From Alloyangia pacifica (GTDB lineage Bacteria; Pseudomonadota; Alphaproteobacteria; Rhodobacterales; Rhodobacteraceae), in contig NZ_FOZW01000004.1 of the NCBI RefSeq assembly GCF_900116195.1, positions 248,001 to 312,000 of the forward strand: a stretch of DNA of 64,000 bases. Direction: 5' to 3'. Below are positions 25,192 to 33,789 of this stretch, one piece after another. Within the stretch, counting starts at the first letter, position 1. Every line of letters begins with the position of its first letter. A program made the translations under genes and the position numbers. The notes beneath the pieces were generated by a model. The model worked only from the letters and a program-made list of their open reading frames with translations, ran no database searches and was not told the origin of the DNA.

Positions 25192-25962
25192 ATGGACGCA
25201 CTCTTCACGCTCGTATCGCCCGCCACTTTGGCGCTCGCCTTCGCCGTTGCAGCACTGGCCGGTCTGGTCAAGGGCATGGTCGGTTTCGCCATGCCGATGA
25301 TCATGATCTCGGGACTGGGCTCCGTGGTTTCGCCCGAGCTGGCGCTTGCCGGACTGATCCTGCCGACGGTGGCGACCAATGCGCTGCAGGCGTTCGGCGA
25401 GGGACCGCGGGCCGCCTGGGATACGGTGAAGCGCTTCAAGGTCCTGCTGGTCGTCGCCTTCATCATGCTGGTGCTCTCGGCGCAACTGGTGCGGGTGCTG
25501 CCCGTGCAGGTGCTGTTGGCGATGATTGGCGGGCCGGTTTTCGTCTTCTGTCTGATGCAGCTGGCGGGCTGGCGGCCGAACCTGCCGAACGGGGCGACCC
25601 CGCGGATCGAGGCGACGGTGGGCGCGATCGCAGGGTTCATCGGCGGGATGTCCGGGGTCTGGGGCCCGCCCTTCGTGGCCTACCTCACCGCGATCGGCAC
25701 GGAGAAGCGCGACCAGATCCGGGTGCAGGGCGTCGCCTACGGGCTGGGAGCGATCTCGCTCGTCGCAGCGCATACGGTGTCGGGCGTGTTCAACGCACAG
25801 ACCGCACCCTTCTCGGCGGCGCTACTGGTCCCGGCGATGGGCGGCATGTGGCTGGGCCGGCGAATCCACGACCGCATCGACCAAGCGATGTTCCGCAAGC
25901 TCACCCTGATCGTCCTGCTGGTGGCGGCGCTGAACCTCTTGCGGCGAGCCTTCTTCGGCTGA
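25192..25962 (+). CDS. TauE/SafE-family membrane transporter
   Basis: 256 aa with eight or so predicted membrane helices in two similar halves: ALAGLVKGMVGFAMPMIM and VGAIAGFIGGMSGVWGPPFV carry the repeated glycine-rich family motif. This family exports sulfite, sulfoacetate or similar small anions. It is divergent from mcd with about 150 bp between; no neighbour identifies the substrate. Confidence 0.85.
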   Translation: MDALFTLVSPATLALAFAVAALAGLVKGMVGFAMPMIMISGLGSVVSPELALAGLILPTVATNALQAFGEGPRAAWDTVKRFKVLLVVAFIMLVLSAQLVRVLPVQVLLAMIGGPVFVFCLMQLAGWRPNLPNGATPRIEATVGAIAGFIGGMSGVWGPPFVAYLTAIGTEKRDQIRVQGVAYGLGAISLVAAHTVSGVFNAQTAPFSAALLVPAMGGMWLGRRIHDRIDQAMFRKLTLIVLLVAALNLLRRAFFG

Positions 25963-25990
25963 CCGGAGCCTGTCCACCGCCCGGCGGCGC

Positions 25991-26416
25991 TTACTCGAAG
26001 ACGAGCTCCGGATAGCCGGTGCGCGGGTCCACCTTTCGCCTGAAGTGGACCGGTGCGAGGCCGAGGATCACTTCGGCGGTTGTGCGCACGATGGAGCCTT
26101 CGAGAAGATGCCCGCCCAGCATCGAGCCCCGCGAGTCGGAAACTGCAATATGCAGGTGCGGACCGTGTTCGGAGAAGGTCCCCGAAAGCGACACGATTTC
26201 CAGCGTGACCTCGAGCGAGAGAGGTGCGTCGCGTCCCGCTGGCCGGAGGCTGACTTTCGTCAGGCTACCGACGCAGGCGACAACAAAGCCCGCATGCTCG
26301 CGCTCGTTTGAAAAGGCCTCTTGCAGTGCGGCGCGCAGGTCTTCTCCTGGCGCGAGCCGCAGGGCGAGATAGCGTGTGGCGGCGCCGGGCCATGTTGATT
26401 TCAATGCGGGCTCCAT
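25991..26416 (-). CDS. PPC-domain (DUF296) DNA-binding-like protein
   Basis: 141 aa from the start at 26416; most of it is one PPC domain (AGEDLRAAL-like LAPGEDLRAALQEAF, then GPHLHIAVSDSRGSMLGGHL and VRTTAEVILG). Bacterial stand-alone PPC proteins form trimers and have unclear roles; in plants the domain accompanies AT-hooks. The HLHIAVSD histidines could bind metal. An in-frame ATG at 26506 would overlap the upstream esterase gene and is less likely. Confidence 0.78.
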   Translation of the reverse strand: MEPALKSTWPGAATRYLALRLAPGEDLRAALQEAFSNEREHAGFVVACVGSLTKVSLRPAGRDAPLSLEVTLEIVSLSGTFSEHGPHLHIAVSDSRGSMLGGHLLEGSIVRTTAEVILGLAPVHFRRKVDPRTGYPELVFE

Positions 26417-26481
26417 ATGCGCAGCGTGCCATATTGCGGGCGAACTTTCTAAAGAATTCTCGCTATGCGTGCATTTCTCCG

Positions 26482-27123
26482 TCAGGCTCGGTGCAGTCCG
26501 AGCCATTCCGCTGTCACATTCAGGTCGGCCTGGCTAAGTCCGTGACCCGTCGGGAGCGCGCGGACATCGAGCGTCGCGCCGCTGCGCCTGAGCCAGTCGG
26601 TGAGCGCGGGGGCGTAGCGTCCGTAGGGGTCGGCCTGCCCGGACACCGTCAGCACGCGGGTGCCAGAGAGATCGACCCGCGGCGCCTCGTCGAGCACAAG
26701 CATCGGACGCAACAGTACCGCGCGGCCCAACAGGCCGGGGTGTAGGGCCATCAGCGCGGCGGCAAAGTTAGCGCCGTTGGAATATCCAAGCACCGTGAGG
26801 CGCGCCGGGTCGATGCCCTTTACACGCAGCAGCTCGGGCAGGAAGTCTGCGAAGGCGTCCGCCTCGCTACGGATGCTCTGCTGGTCGAAGCGTGCCATCT
26901 CGAGCCGGCGGAACCAGCGAATGACGCCCTCGTCGGTGGCACGGCCCCGGACGCCCAGCAGGCTGCTGCGCGGAGCAAGCGCCTGGCCGAGCGGGATCAG
27001 GTCGGTTTCATTGCCGCCGGTTCCGTGCAGCAGTAGCAGGGCGGATCCATCGGGCTGTTCCGGCTGGTGCAGAACGTGGTGAAAGAGGGGCGTCGGGTCG
27101 TTCTGTAGGTTGCGAGGCGGCAT
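26482..27123 (-). CDS. Phospholipase/carboxylesterase-type alpha/beta hydrolase
   Basis: 213-aa serine hydrolase. Oxyanion region LLLLHGTGGNETDL, nucleophile elbow GYSNGANF, catalytic Asp in SGQADPYG, catalytic His in PTGHGLSQ. It matches the short esterase group (YpfH/carboxylesterase 2-like). A preceding in-frame stretch up to 27330 is Arg/Ser-rich and unlikely to be coding. Physiological ester unknown. Confidence 0.83.
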   Translation of the reverse strand: MPPRNLQNDPTPLFHHVLHQPEQPDGSALLLLHGTGGNETDLIPLGQALAPRSSLLGVRGRATDEGVIRWFRRLEMARFDQQSIRSEADAFADFLPELLRVKGIDPARLTVLGYSNGANFAAALMALHPGLLGRAVLLRPMLVLDEAPRVDLSGTRVLTVSGQADPYGRYAPALTDWLRRSGATLDVRALPTGHGLSQADLNVTAEWLGLHRA

Positions 27124-27312
27124 GGCGGGTCTCTCGGATGAGGGGCTGCGTGGTGTCTGGAGGCAGAGATAGGCAGGCCCGGCGCGGTCGTCCTCCTGCA
27201 CCGGCGCGGGGGCGCTGTTCGCAGATGCAGAGCCGGAGCAGGGACGCTTCCGGGGGTGACCGGAGGGGCGGCGAGCTGCTAGGAGAGTTGAAATTCGAGG
27301 TAGGAGGCCTGC

Positions 27313-27504
27313 GTGTTCGATTTTTCCCACCCCTTCTTCCGTCCGCTTTGGCTGCGGGTGGCGATCACGCTGGTCTGCTTTGGCTGGGGCCTCATGGAGA
27401 CGCAGATCGGCGCGCCGGGCTGGGCGGTGGTCTTCCTCGGTCTCGGGGCGATCTGCGGCTACAAGCTACTGCTGACCTACGAGCCGCCGAAAGACGGAAA
27501 GTGA
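27313..27504 (+). CDS. Small two-helix membrane protein
   Basis: 63 aa with two hydrophobic segments (LWLRVAITLVCFGWGLM and WAVVFLGLGAICGYKLLLTY) ending in a charged tail PPKDGK. GTG start with TAGGAGG 5 nt upstream. I do not recognise a function; compact proteins of this kind often lie near tRNA genes in related genomes. Confidence 0.7.
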   Translation: MFDFSHPFFRPLWLRVAITLVCFGWGLMETQIGAPGWAVVFLGLGAICGYKLLLTYEPPKDGK

Positions 27505-27576
27505 TGCAGTCGCGCCGCGTCCGGCAGAGGATTTCCGGGCATCGCGAGGGAAGCCGAAATTCCCGCGGTTCCCCTG

Positions 27577-27605
27577 TTGACCACGCCCTCAGAACCTTCT
27601 AGAGA
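27577..27605 (+). promoter_or_regulatory. Likely tRNA-Trp promoter
   Basis: TTGACC (27577-27582) and TAGAGA (27600-27605) are separated by 17 nt and lie just before the tRNA at 27617. They are a reasonable sigma-70-type pair, with the -10 element a weak match. Confidence 0.45.
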
Positions 27606-27616
27606 GCGCCTTACAC

Positions 27617-27692
27617 AGGGGTATAGCTCAGCTGGTAGAGCGACGGTCTCCAAAACCGTAGGTCGCGGGTTCGAACCCTGCTGCCCCTGCCA
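27617..27692 (+). tRNA. tRNA-Trp (anticodon CCA)
   Basis: Full cloverleaf of 76 nt with encoded CCA. The acceptor stem AGGGGTA pairs with TGCCCCT; the D-arm contains AGCTCAGCTGGTAGAGC; the anticodon stem ACGGT/ACCGT holds loop CTCCAAA with anticodon CCA at 27650-27652; the T-arm is GCGGGTTCGAACCCTGC. Discriminator base G, as expected for tryptophan. Confidence 0.97.
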
Positions 27693-27693
27693 A

Positions 27694-27711
27694 GCACCTT
27701 TCGGAAGGTGC
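27694..27711 (+). terminator. Hairpin directly after tRNA-Trp
   Basis: GCACCTT and AAGGTGC pair perfectly around TCGG, one nucleotide after the encoded CCA end. There is no T-run, but the position suggests tRNA 3'-end termination or processing. Confidence 0.5.
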
Positions 27712-27958
27712 ATCCACTCCCTAAATTCTCGACGACATCGGCGCATAGCGTGGCCTTTCGCGCCCTGCGTCCGGCCGGGGGCGCATGTCCCTCAGCACCC
27801 TGCAGCGCGGCGCTACGCTGTGCCTCGATTGTCCGGTTTCCGCTGGGGTAAGCCGATGCGCGGAAAAGTTGTTTCGTACTTTGGGTAAGATCGCCTAGAG
27901 TTTTCGTAAGTGTGATCCGACCCCCATTTTTTCCATGACATTCAATCGGAGCGATCCC

Positions 27959-28759
27959 ATGACTTATTCCCCACGTGCTTCGGTGGCAGGTATCGCCGCG
28001 ACGTTCCTCTGCTCTCCGGCGTTTGCCCAGGCACCCGGCGACGCGGCGGAGCTGCAGAAGCAGCTTTCCAACCCTGTCGCCTCGCTGATCTCGGTGCCCT
28101 TCCAGTTCAACTTTGACGACAACATGGGTCCGAAGGGCAAGGGCGAGCGCTGGACGATGAACATCCAGCCGGTGATTCCGTTCGACCTCGGCGGCGGATG
28201 GAACCTGATCTCGCGGACCATCGTGCCGGTCGTGTCGCAGTACAACCTGCCCTCGCCGGGAGAGGATGCCTGGGGGCTCGGCGACACCACCCAGAGCTTC
28301 TTCTTCTCGCCCAACCCTTCGCCGGGTGGGCTGATCTGGGGCGTTGGTCCGGCCTTCCTCTTTCCCACGGCCTCCGAGGATGACCTGGGTCTCGACACTT
28401 TTGCTGCCGGGGTCACCGGTGTCGTGCTGAAGCAGAACGGTCCATGGACGCTGGGTGTGCTGGCCAACCACCTCTGGGATTGGGACGGGCCGGTGGAGAT
28501 CGACTCGACCTTCACCCAGCCGTTCCTCGCCTATGCCTACGACAACGGCTGGACCGCGACGTTGCAGGCGGAGTGGACGCATGACTGGGTGAATGACACC
28601 GACTCGGCGCCGATCGGCCTGCTGGCCTCGAAGCTCGGCCATATAGGTGGCACGCCGGTGAGCTGGCAGGGCGGGGTGCGCTATTACGCCGACTCCGCGC
28701 CGAACGGACCCGAGGGTTGGGGGGCACGCTTTGGCGTGACGCTGCTCTTCCCCAAGTGA
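27959..28759 (+). CDS. Outer-membrane channel-like protein (MetA-type transporter fold)
   Basis: 266 aa. Signal peptide at about residues 1-23 (ending SPAFAQ). The rest is a series of amphipathic strands rich in aromatic girdle residues, for example PFQFNFDDNMGPKG, WTMNIQPVIPFDLGGGWNL, WTATLQAEWTHDW, and a C-terminal strand RFGVTLLFPK. It resembles the phenol-degradation MetA-like transporter group. It probably forms a small outer-membrane beta-barrel, cargo unknown. GGAG is 8 nt before the ATG at 27959; an ATG at 27935 lacks a ribosome site. Confidence 0.75.
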   Translation: MTYSPRASVAGIAATFLCSPAFAQAPGDAAELQKQLSNPVASLISVPFQFNFDDNMGPKGKGERWTMNIQPVIPFDLGGGWNLISRTIVPVVSQYNLPSPGEDAWGLGDTTQSFFFSPNPSPGGLIWGVGPAFLFPTASEDDLGLDTFAAGVTGVVLKQNGPWTLGVLANHLWDWDGPVEIDSTFTQPFLAYAYDNGWTATLQAEWTHDWVNDTDSAPIGLLASKLGHIGGTPVSWQGGVRYYADSAPNGPEGWGARFGVTLLFPK

Positions 28760-28976
28760 GGGGGAACGCCGACCAAGCGCCAAGTCCCGCCCAGGCGGCC
28801 GGGCTCGGACGGTGAGCGGAGGGCGGCGCTGTTGGCAAGTCACGGCGCGGACAACAGGATTTTGGGGGTGACAGGGGAACCAACGGCGATATCTGCGCGT
28901 TTCTGCGCCGGAATCGTCACACTGACGATACATCGGTTCGCCATAAGGCGGGCGAACAGTGAAGGAACCTGCCCGG

Positions 28977-29810
28977 ATGCCGACCTTTTCCGATGCCCGG
29001 AACGCCCGCACGCCATACCGCAGCCTGTTCATCTCCGATCTGCACCTGGGCGCGCGCGCTTGCCGGGCCGGTCCCATTCTCGACTTCCTGCGCGGTGTCG
29101 AGGCCGAGACAATCTACCTCGTAGGCGATATTTTTGATCTCTGGCATGGAGGCCGGTTGCACTGGGCGGCGGCGCATGACGCGATCATGGCAGAGCTGCG
29201 GAGCCGGGCGAAGGCGGGAACGCGAGTGGTCTACCTGCCGGGCAACCACGACGCCAGCATGCGCGCGCCCGGCGCGGCGATCGAAGGCTGGGAGCTGCGC
29301 GAGGCGGTGGTCCACAAGGCCGCGGACGGGCGGCGTTACCTCGTGCTGCACGGCGACCAATGCGACCCGCGCATCCTTCGCTGGCATTTCATGACCCGGC
29401 TGGGCAGCCGCGCCGACGCGCTGCTGCGCCAGCTTGACGGCTACCTGCGTCGCCGCGCGGGGCTGACCGAATGGGAACAGAGTTTCGTCGACCGGGTGCT
29501 TTCGGCGGCCAACAACCTCTTGGCCATGGGCGACGGTTTCGAGCGGAAGCTGACCAAATTGGCGGGGGCGGCAGGCGCCATGGGGGTGATCTGCGGCCAT
29601 TCGCACAAGCCGGGGCTGCGCCAGCACAACGGACTCGTCTATGCCAATTGCGGCGACTGGGTCGATAGCCTGACTGCGCTGGCCGAGGATTTCGACGGCA
29701 AGATGCGTCTGCTCAGCTACGAGCGCGCGCCGGTGCCGGTTGCCGTGCCGCGTCCGGTGGTCCAGCAACGCCCCGCCGAGGACGGCGCACTGGCCGAAGG
29801 CGCGATGTGA
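28977..29810 (+). CDS. LpxH-like metallophosphoesterase
   Basis: 277-aa calcineurin-like phosphoesterase with all metal-binding motifs: FISDLHLGAR, VGDIFDLWHGG, LPGNHDASM, LHGDQCD, GHSHKPG. It resembles UDP-2,3-diacylglucosamine diphosphatases, but alphaproteobacteria usually use LpxI for that step. Clustering with a ceramide-type glucosyltransferase, DedA and a phosphatidyltransferase suggests dephosphorylation of another lipid phosphate. AAGGA precedes the ATG at 28977; a GTG at 28959 overlaps this ribosome site. Confidence 0.8.
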   Translation: MPTFSDARNARTPYRSLFISDLHLGARACRAGPILDFLRGVEAETIYLVGDIFDLWHGGRLHWAAAHDAIMAELRSRAKAGTRVVYLPGNHDASMRAPGAAIEGWELREAVVHKAADGRRYLVLHGDQCDPRILRWHFMTRLGSRADALLRQLDGYLRRRAGLTEWEQSFVDRVLSAANNLLAMGDGFERKLTKLAGAAGAMGVICGHSHKPGLRQHNGLVYANCGDWVDSLTALAEDFDGKMRLLSYERAPVPVAVPRPVVQQRPAEDGALAEGAM

Positions 29811-30943
29811 TGCTGCTCGTCTTTGCCCTGCTTGTCGTTGTTCCGCTGGCCATCCACCTGGCGAGCGCCGCGCTCGCAGGCTGGCGCTACCTGACACCCG
29901 GGCCGCAGCCCGAACCGCGCGACACGCCGTTCCTGTCACTGATCCGACCGGTCTGCGGCCTCGACGCCTTCGACGAGGAGACGCTGCGCTCGTCCTTCCG
30001 CCAGGCGTACCCTGCCTACGAGGTGATTTTCTGCGCTGCCCGCGAGGCGGATGCCGCAGTACCACTGGTGCGCCGCCTGATCGCCGAGCATCCGCAAGTG
30101 CACGCGCAGCTTCTCATCGGTGAGCAACGGCTGACCGGAAATCCCAAGCTCAACAACCTGTTCAAGGGCGTCGCCGCCGCGCAGAGCGATGGCCTGGTGA
30201 TGACCGACAGCAACCTGCTGCTCGACCGCGACTACCTGACTCGGCTCGTGGCCACCTGGCGTGATGACACGGGCCTCGTCTCCGCGCCGCCGGCGGGCAG
30301 CCGTCCGGAGAACTTCTGGGGCGCGGTCGAATGCGCCTTCCTCAACAGCTCGCAGGGGCGTTGGCAGCTGGCGGCGGACAGCCTCGGGCTTGGCTTCGCG
30401 CAAGGCAAGACGCTGTTCTGGAAACGCGCGGTGCTCGAGGCCGGCGGCGGGCTGGAGGCGCTGGGGCGCAACCTTGCCGAGGATGTCGCCTCGACCAAGA
30501 TGGTACGCGAGCAGGGACTGAAGGTGCGGCTGGCGCGACGGCTCTTCGCGCAGCCCATTGGCAGGCGGCGGGCGCGCGCGGTCTGGGACCGGCAGCTGCG
30601 CTGGTCGCGGGTGAGGCGCGACGGCTTTCCGGGGCTCTTCGTGGGCGAGATCGCCCAAGGGCCGCTGCTGCCGCTGGTCGGGCTGATTGGCCTGGTTTCG
30701 ATTGGCGTGGCGGGCGTGTGGATGCTCCCGGTGCTGGGTCTGGTGTGGTATGGTGCGGAATGGGCGCTGTGCCGCGTGGCGGGATGGCCCGCCGGGGCGC
30801 GCGACCTCGCCGCCATGCTGGTGCGCGACCTCTTGCTCCCGGCGATCTGGGTGGCCACATGGGCAGGGCGCGGCATCTCCTGGCGCGGAACGGACATGGG
30901 CCCGGACAGCAGTGCAAAGACGGCTGCGGGGCCCGCGGAGTAG
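29810..30943 (+). CDS. GT21-type glycosyltransferase (ceramide glucosyltransferase-like)
   Basis: 377 aa: an N-terminal membrane anchor (residues 1-25), a catalytic domain, and C-terminal hydrophobic segments. Family landmarks: LIRPVCGLD, the DSN motif MTDSNLLLD, LAEDVASTK with the D3 aspartate, and the product-binding QLRWSRVRR (QxxRW-type). Such enzymes transfer glucose or galactose from UDP-sugar to ceramide or a related lipid. It overlaps the phosphatase stop as TGATG and is the second gene in a five-gene lipid cluster. Confidence 0.85.
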   Translation: MLLVFALLVVVPLAIHLASAALAGWRYLTPGPQPEPRDTPFLSLIRPVCGLDAFDEETLRSSFRQAYPAYEVIFCAAREADAAVPLVRRLIAEHPQVHAQLLIGEQRLTGNPKLNNLFKGVAAAQSDGLVMTDSNLLLDRDYLTRLVATWRDDTGLVSAPPAGSRPENFWGAVECAFLNSSQGRWQLAADSLGLGFAQGKTLFWKRAVLEAGGGLEALGRNLAEDVASTKMVREQGLKVRLARRLFAQPIGRRRARAVWDRQLRWSRVRRDGFPGLFVGEIAQGPLLPLVGLIGLVSIGVAGVWMLPVLGLVWYGAEWALCRVAGWPAGARDLAAMLVRDLLLPAIWVATWAGRGISWRGTDMGPDSSAKTAAGPAE

Positions 30944-30947
30944 AACC

Positions 30948-31544
30948 TTGATCGGACTTGAAACCGTAACCGCCCTGATCGCCAAGGAAGGCCTGGCGAT
31001 CCTTGCCCCCATCGCCATGCTCGAAGGGCCGATCGTCACGGTGATCGCCGCCTGGCTCGCGAGCCGGGGCCTGCTGGATATCTGGAGCGTCACGCTCGTG
31101 GTGATCGCCGCCGATATCGTCGGCGACATGCTCTACTACGCCATCGGGCGCTGGGGGCTGAACCGGCTGCCGCAGCGGTGGCTGATGAAGATGGGACTGA
31201 ACCGGGCGCGGCTGGCCGCGCTCGCGGGGCATTTCCACCACAAGGGCGGGCGCACGCTGGTAATCGGCAAGATCACCCATAGCGCCGGGGCACCGATCCT
31301 TGTGGCCGCGGGACTGGCAAAGATGTCGGCCTGGCGTTTCTTCTGGGTCAACACGTTGGCCACCATCCCCAAGAGCCTCTTCTTCGTCGCGCTCGGCTAT
31401 ACGCTGGGCTCGGCCTACAGCCAGATCGACAACTGGATCGCCCGCGCCTCTCTGGTTCTGCTGGGTGGGCTGGTGCTCTTCGGCGCGGGCTGGCTGTTGC
31501 GGCGCGGCATGAAGACCGGCCTCAAGATGGGAGGCGAGCCATGA
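30948..31544 (+). CDS. DedA-family membrane protein
   Basis: 198-aa polytopic protein, TTG start with GGAG 7 nt upstream and 4 nt after the previous stop. DedA/SNARE-associated features: GPIVTVIAAWLASRG, GDMLYYAIGRWG, and the family's GGRTLVIGKITHSAG segment with basic residue and glycine. Members flip or recycle undecaprenyl phosphate or phospholipids across the inner membrane. It likely moves the lipid made by the neighbouring enzymes. Confidence 0.87.
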   Translation: MIGLETVTALIAKEGLAILAPIAMLEGPIVTVIAAWLASRGLLDIWSVTLVVIAADIVGDMLYYAIGRWGLNRLPQRWLMKMGLNRARLAALAGHFHHKGGRTLVIGKITHSAGAPILVAAGLAKMSAWRFFWVNTLATIPKSLFFVALGYTLGSAYSQIDNWIARASLVLLGGLVLFGAGWLLRRGMKTGLKMGGEP

Positions 31545-32242
31545 CTGCCTGCACCCTCAGCTGCATCATTCCCGCCTATAACGAGGCTCCACGCATCGGG
31601 GCTGTGCTGGCGGCGGTGCTGGATCACCCGCTGATCGGCGAGGTGGTGGTGGTCGATGACGGCTCGTCCGACGGCACCGCCGAGGTGGCCGAGACCGAGG
31701 GGCGGGGGCACGCAAAGCTGCGCGTGCTGCGGCAGCCGCGGAACGGCGGCAAGACCCGGGCCGTGGCGCGCGGCATTGCCGAGGCGCGGGGCGCGCATGT
31801 GCTGCTGCTCGACAGCGATCTGATTGGGTTGGACGCGGAGCATCTGACGGCGCTGGCCGGGCCGGTGCTGGAGGGCACCGCGGATGCCGCCATGAGCCTG
31901 CGCCGCAACGCGCCCCTGCTCTGGCGGGTGATCGGCATTGACTACATCTCGGGTGAGCGGGTCATGCCCCGCTCCGTGCTGGCGGCGCAGATGGACGCGC
32001 TGCAGGCGCTGCCGCGCTTCGGGCTCGAGGTCTTCATGAACAGCCTCTGGATCGAGGCGGGACTGCGCGTCGCCGTGGTGCGCTGGCCCGAGGTCGAGAG
32101 CCCGTGGAAGCACGACAAGCGCGGCGGCTGGATCGCGGGGCTGCGCGCGGACCTCGCCATGATGGGCGACATCTTCCGCACAGTCCCCCCGAGCGAAACG
32201 CTGCGGCAGGTGCTGACGCTGCGGGCGCGGCGGGTCTCCTGA
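31541..32242 (+). CDS. Family 2 glycosyltransferase
   Basis: 233-aa GT-A fold enzyme. SCIIPAYNEAPRIG, VVVVDDGSSDGT and LLLDSDLIGLD supply the nucleotide-sugar and metal-binding motifs. No membrane helices, so it acts on the cytoplasmic face. It overlaps the DedA stop as ATGA. Clustering suggests polyprenyl-phosphate or lipid glycosylation in the same envelope pathway. Confidence 0.87.
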   Translation: MTACTLSCIIPAYNEAPRIGAVLAAVLDHPLIGEVVVVDDGSSDGTAEVAETEGRGHAKLRVLRQPRNGGKTRAVARGIAEARGAHVLLLDSDLIGLDAEHLTALAGPVLEGTADAAMSLRRNAPLLWRVIGIDYISGERVMPRSVLAAQMDALQALPRFGLEVFMNSLWIEAGLRVAVVRWPEVESPWKHDKRGGWIAGLRADLAMMGDIFRTVPPSETLRQVLTLRARRVS

Positions 32243-32289
32243 GCACAGCCGCTTGAACGCCGGGCGAAGCCGGTCCAAGACTTGCCGCC

Positions 32290-32895
32290 ATGATCGACGC
32301 TTACCTCCTTCCGCTGCAGCGCCGCTTGCTGCATCCCGTCGCCCGCGCGCTGCATAGTCGGGGCATCAAGGCCGATTGGGTCACGCTGGCGGGCTTTATC
32401 TGCGGTCTCGCGGGGGCGGGGGCCGCGGCCTGCGGTGCTTTCGGGCTGGCGCTGGCCGGGCTGGCGGCGAACCGGCTGGCTGACGGGCTCGACGGCGAGA
32501 TCGCCCGTAGGGCGGGGCCGACCGACCGCGGGGCCTTTCTCGACATCGCGCTCGATTTCCTGTTCTACGCGCTCTTCCCGCTCGGCTTTGCGCTCGCCGA
32601 CCCGGGGTCCAATGCGCTGGCCGCCGCCGCGCTCATCGCCAGCTTCATCGGCACCGGATCGTCCTTCTTGGCCTTTTCGCTGATCGCCGAGAGACGCGGG
32701 ATGGCGGCGGCAGACTACCCCAGCAAGGGCATCTACTACCTCGGCGGGCTGACCGAGGGAGCGGAGACCATCGCGCTCTTCGTTGCCATCTGCCTCTTTC
32801 CCTCGGCCTTCGTGCCGCTGGCCTGGGTCTTTGCGGCGGCCTGCGGGGTGACCACCGCGACGCGGCTTCTGGCAGGCTGGCGTTTGTTCCGCTGA
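32290..32895 (+). CDS. CDP-alcohol phosphatidyltransferase
   Basis: 201-aa membrane enzyme with the family signature DG-x2-DGEIARR followed by GAFLDIALDF (the DGxxAR...GxxxDxxxD pattern) at about residues 64-88, and several hydrophobic helices. It would join a CDP-activated alcohol or lipid to an acceptor alcohol. It is the last gene of the lipid cluster; the acceptor cannot be read from the sequence. Confidence 0.87.
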   Translation: MIDAYLLPLQRRLLHPVARALHSRGIKADWVTLAGFICGLAGAGAAACGAFGLALAGLAANRLADGLDGEIARRAGPTDRGAFLDIALDFLFYALFPLGFALADPGSNALAAAALIASFIGTGSSFLAFSLIAERRGMAAADYPSKGIYYLGGLTEGAETIALFVAICLFPSAFVPLAWVFAAACGVTTATRLLAGWRLFR

Positions 32896-33002
32896 GCTGC
32901 CCGTCTTTAACATTCTGAATATTGAATTTGAAGGCCTTCAGGCCTAGGTTGGTATCAGTGAGATGCCGCGGGGGCATCCGGAGGTCTGAAGGAGTGCAGG
33001 AC

Positions 33003-33206
33003 ATGACACTGGACCGTGCCGTAATGCTGTTTGCCGGGGCGATGGTGCTGCTGAGCGTGGCGCTGACCGTCTGGGTCTCGCCCTATTGGGTCTGGTTTAC
33101 CGTCTTCATCGGGCTCAACCTGATGCAATCGGCGATCACCGGCTTCTGCCCGGCGGCAATTCTTTTCCGCAAGCTCGGGGTCAAGGCCGGCCACGCCTTC
33201 TCCTGA
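33003..33206 (+). CDS. DUF2892-type small inner-membrane protein
   Basis: 67 aa with two transmembrane segments (AVMLFAGAMVLLSVALTVW and YWVWFTVFIGLNLMQSAITG) and the GFCPAAILFRKLG cysteine-proline motif typical of DUF2892 proteins, which also occur fused to rhodaneses in sulfur metabolism. AGGAG is 9 nt before the ATG at 33003. An AT-rich stretch with ATTC/GAAT words lies about 85 bp upstream and could be its promoter. Confidence 0.75.
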   Translation: MTLDRAVMLFAGAMVLLSVALTVWVSPYWVWFTVFIGLNLMQSAITGFCPAAILFRKLGVKAGHAFS

Positions 33207-33284
33207 AGGGGGAACCCGATCGGGGGGCGAGGGGTTTTCAGGGCAAGCCCCGCACGGGGCGCCTGATCTGACCCGGAGGACCCC

Positions 33285-33443
33285 ATGTCCCTTGCAAACA
33301 TCATTCGCCGCGCGGCGTCGAGCTATGCCGCAAGCCAGACACGCCGCAACCGACCGATCCGTCATCGCCCGGTGAAGCGCAGCCACAGTCAGAAGCTTCG
33401 GCTGGCGCAGAGTGCATTGCGCGAGGTGCAGCGCGGCCTCTGA
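33285..33443 (+). CDS. Small basic protein, 52 aa
   Basis: Short open frame with a strong ribosome site (GGAGG 5 nt before ATG). The product is highly basic and Arg-rich (NIIRRAASSYAASQTRRNRP, then HRPVKRSHSQKLR), without hydrophobic segments. It could be a nucleic-acid-binding or ribosome-associated peptide. I recognise no family; the ribosome site and compact fit between neighbours are the support. Confidence 0.45.
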   Translation: MSLANIIRRAASSYAASQTRRNRPIRHRPVKRSHSQKLRLAQSALREVQRGL

Positions 33444-33516
33444 TCTGGCGCGGCACAGGCAAAGCGAGACACTGCGGAATAAGACATCGGCGTGTCAACG
33501 AGACGCCAGCAAAGCA

Positions 33517-33546
33517 AAAGGGGCGGTCCCAATTGGGCCGCCCCTT
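33517..33546 (-). terminator. Terminator of the cold-shock gene
   Basis: Read on the minus strand, AAGGGGCGG pairs with CCGCCCCTT (with a further GGGA/CCC contact) around an AATT loop, and TTTTGCTTT follows. It lies 37 nt after the csp stop. Confidence 0.7.
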
Positions 33547-33582
33547 CGCGTTGCGGGGGAGGTCCCCCGCGAAATCCGGTGC

Positions 33583-33789
33583 TCAGGCGAGCTGGATGTT
33601 CACGGCGCTTTCGCGGCCGTCACGGCCAGCTTGCAGCTCGTAGGTCACTTTCTGGTTGTCGGCGAGGCCGGTCAGGCCCGAACGCTCGACTGCAGAAATG
33701 TGGACGAAGACGTCCTTGGAGCCGCCATCGGGAGCGATGAAGCCATAACCCTTGGTGGTGTTGAACCACTTCACGGTACCAGTTGCCAT
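33583..33789 (-). CDS. cspA: Cold-shock protein (CspA family)
   Basis: 68-aa single cold-shock domain. RNP1 motif KGYGFI and RNP2 motif VFVHIS are both intact, beginning [10 protein letters not shown]. Binds single-stranded RNA/DNA as a chaperone. A gene-free region of about 400 bp precedes it, consistent with the long structured leaders of csp mRNAs. Confidence 0.95.
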   Translation of the reverse strand: MATGTVKWFNTTKGYGFIAPDGGSKDVFVHISAVERSGLTGLADNQKVTYELQAGRDGRESAVNIQLA

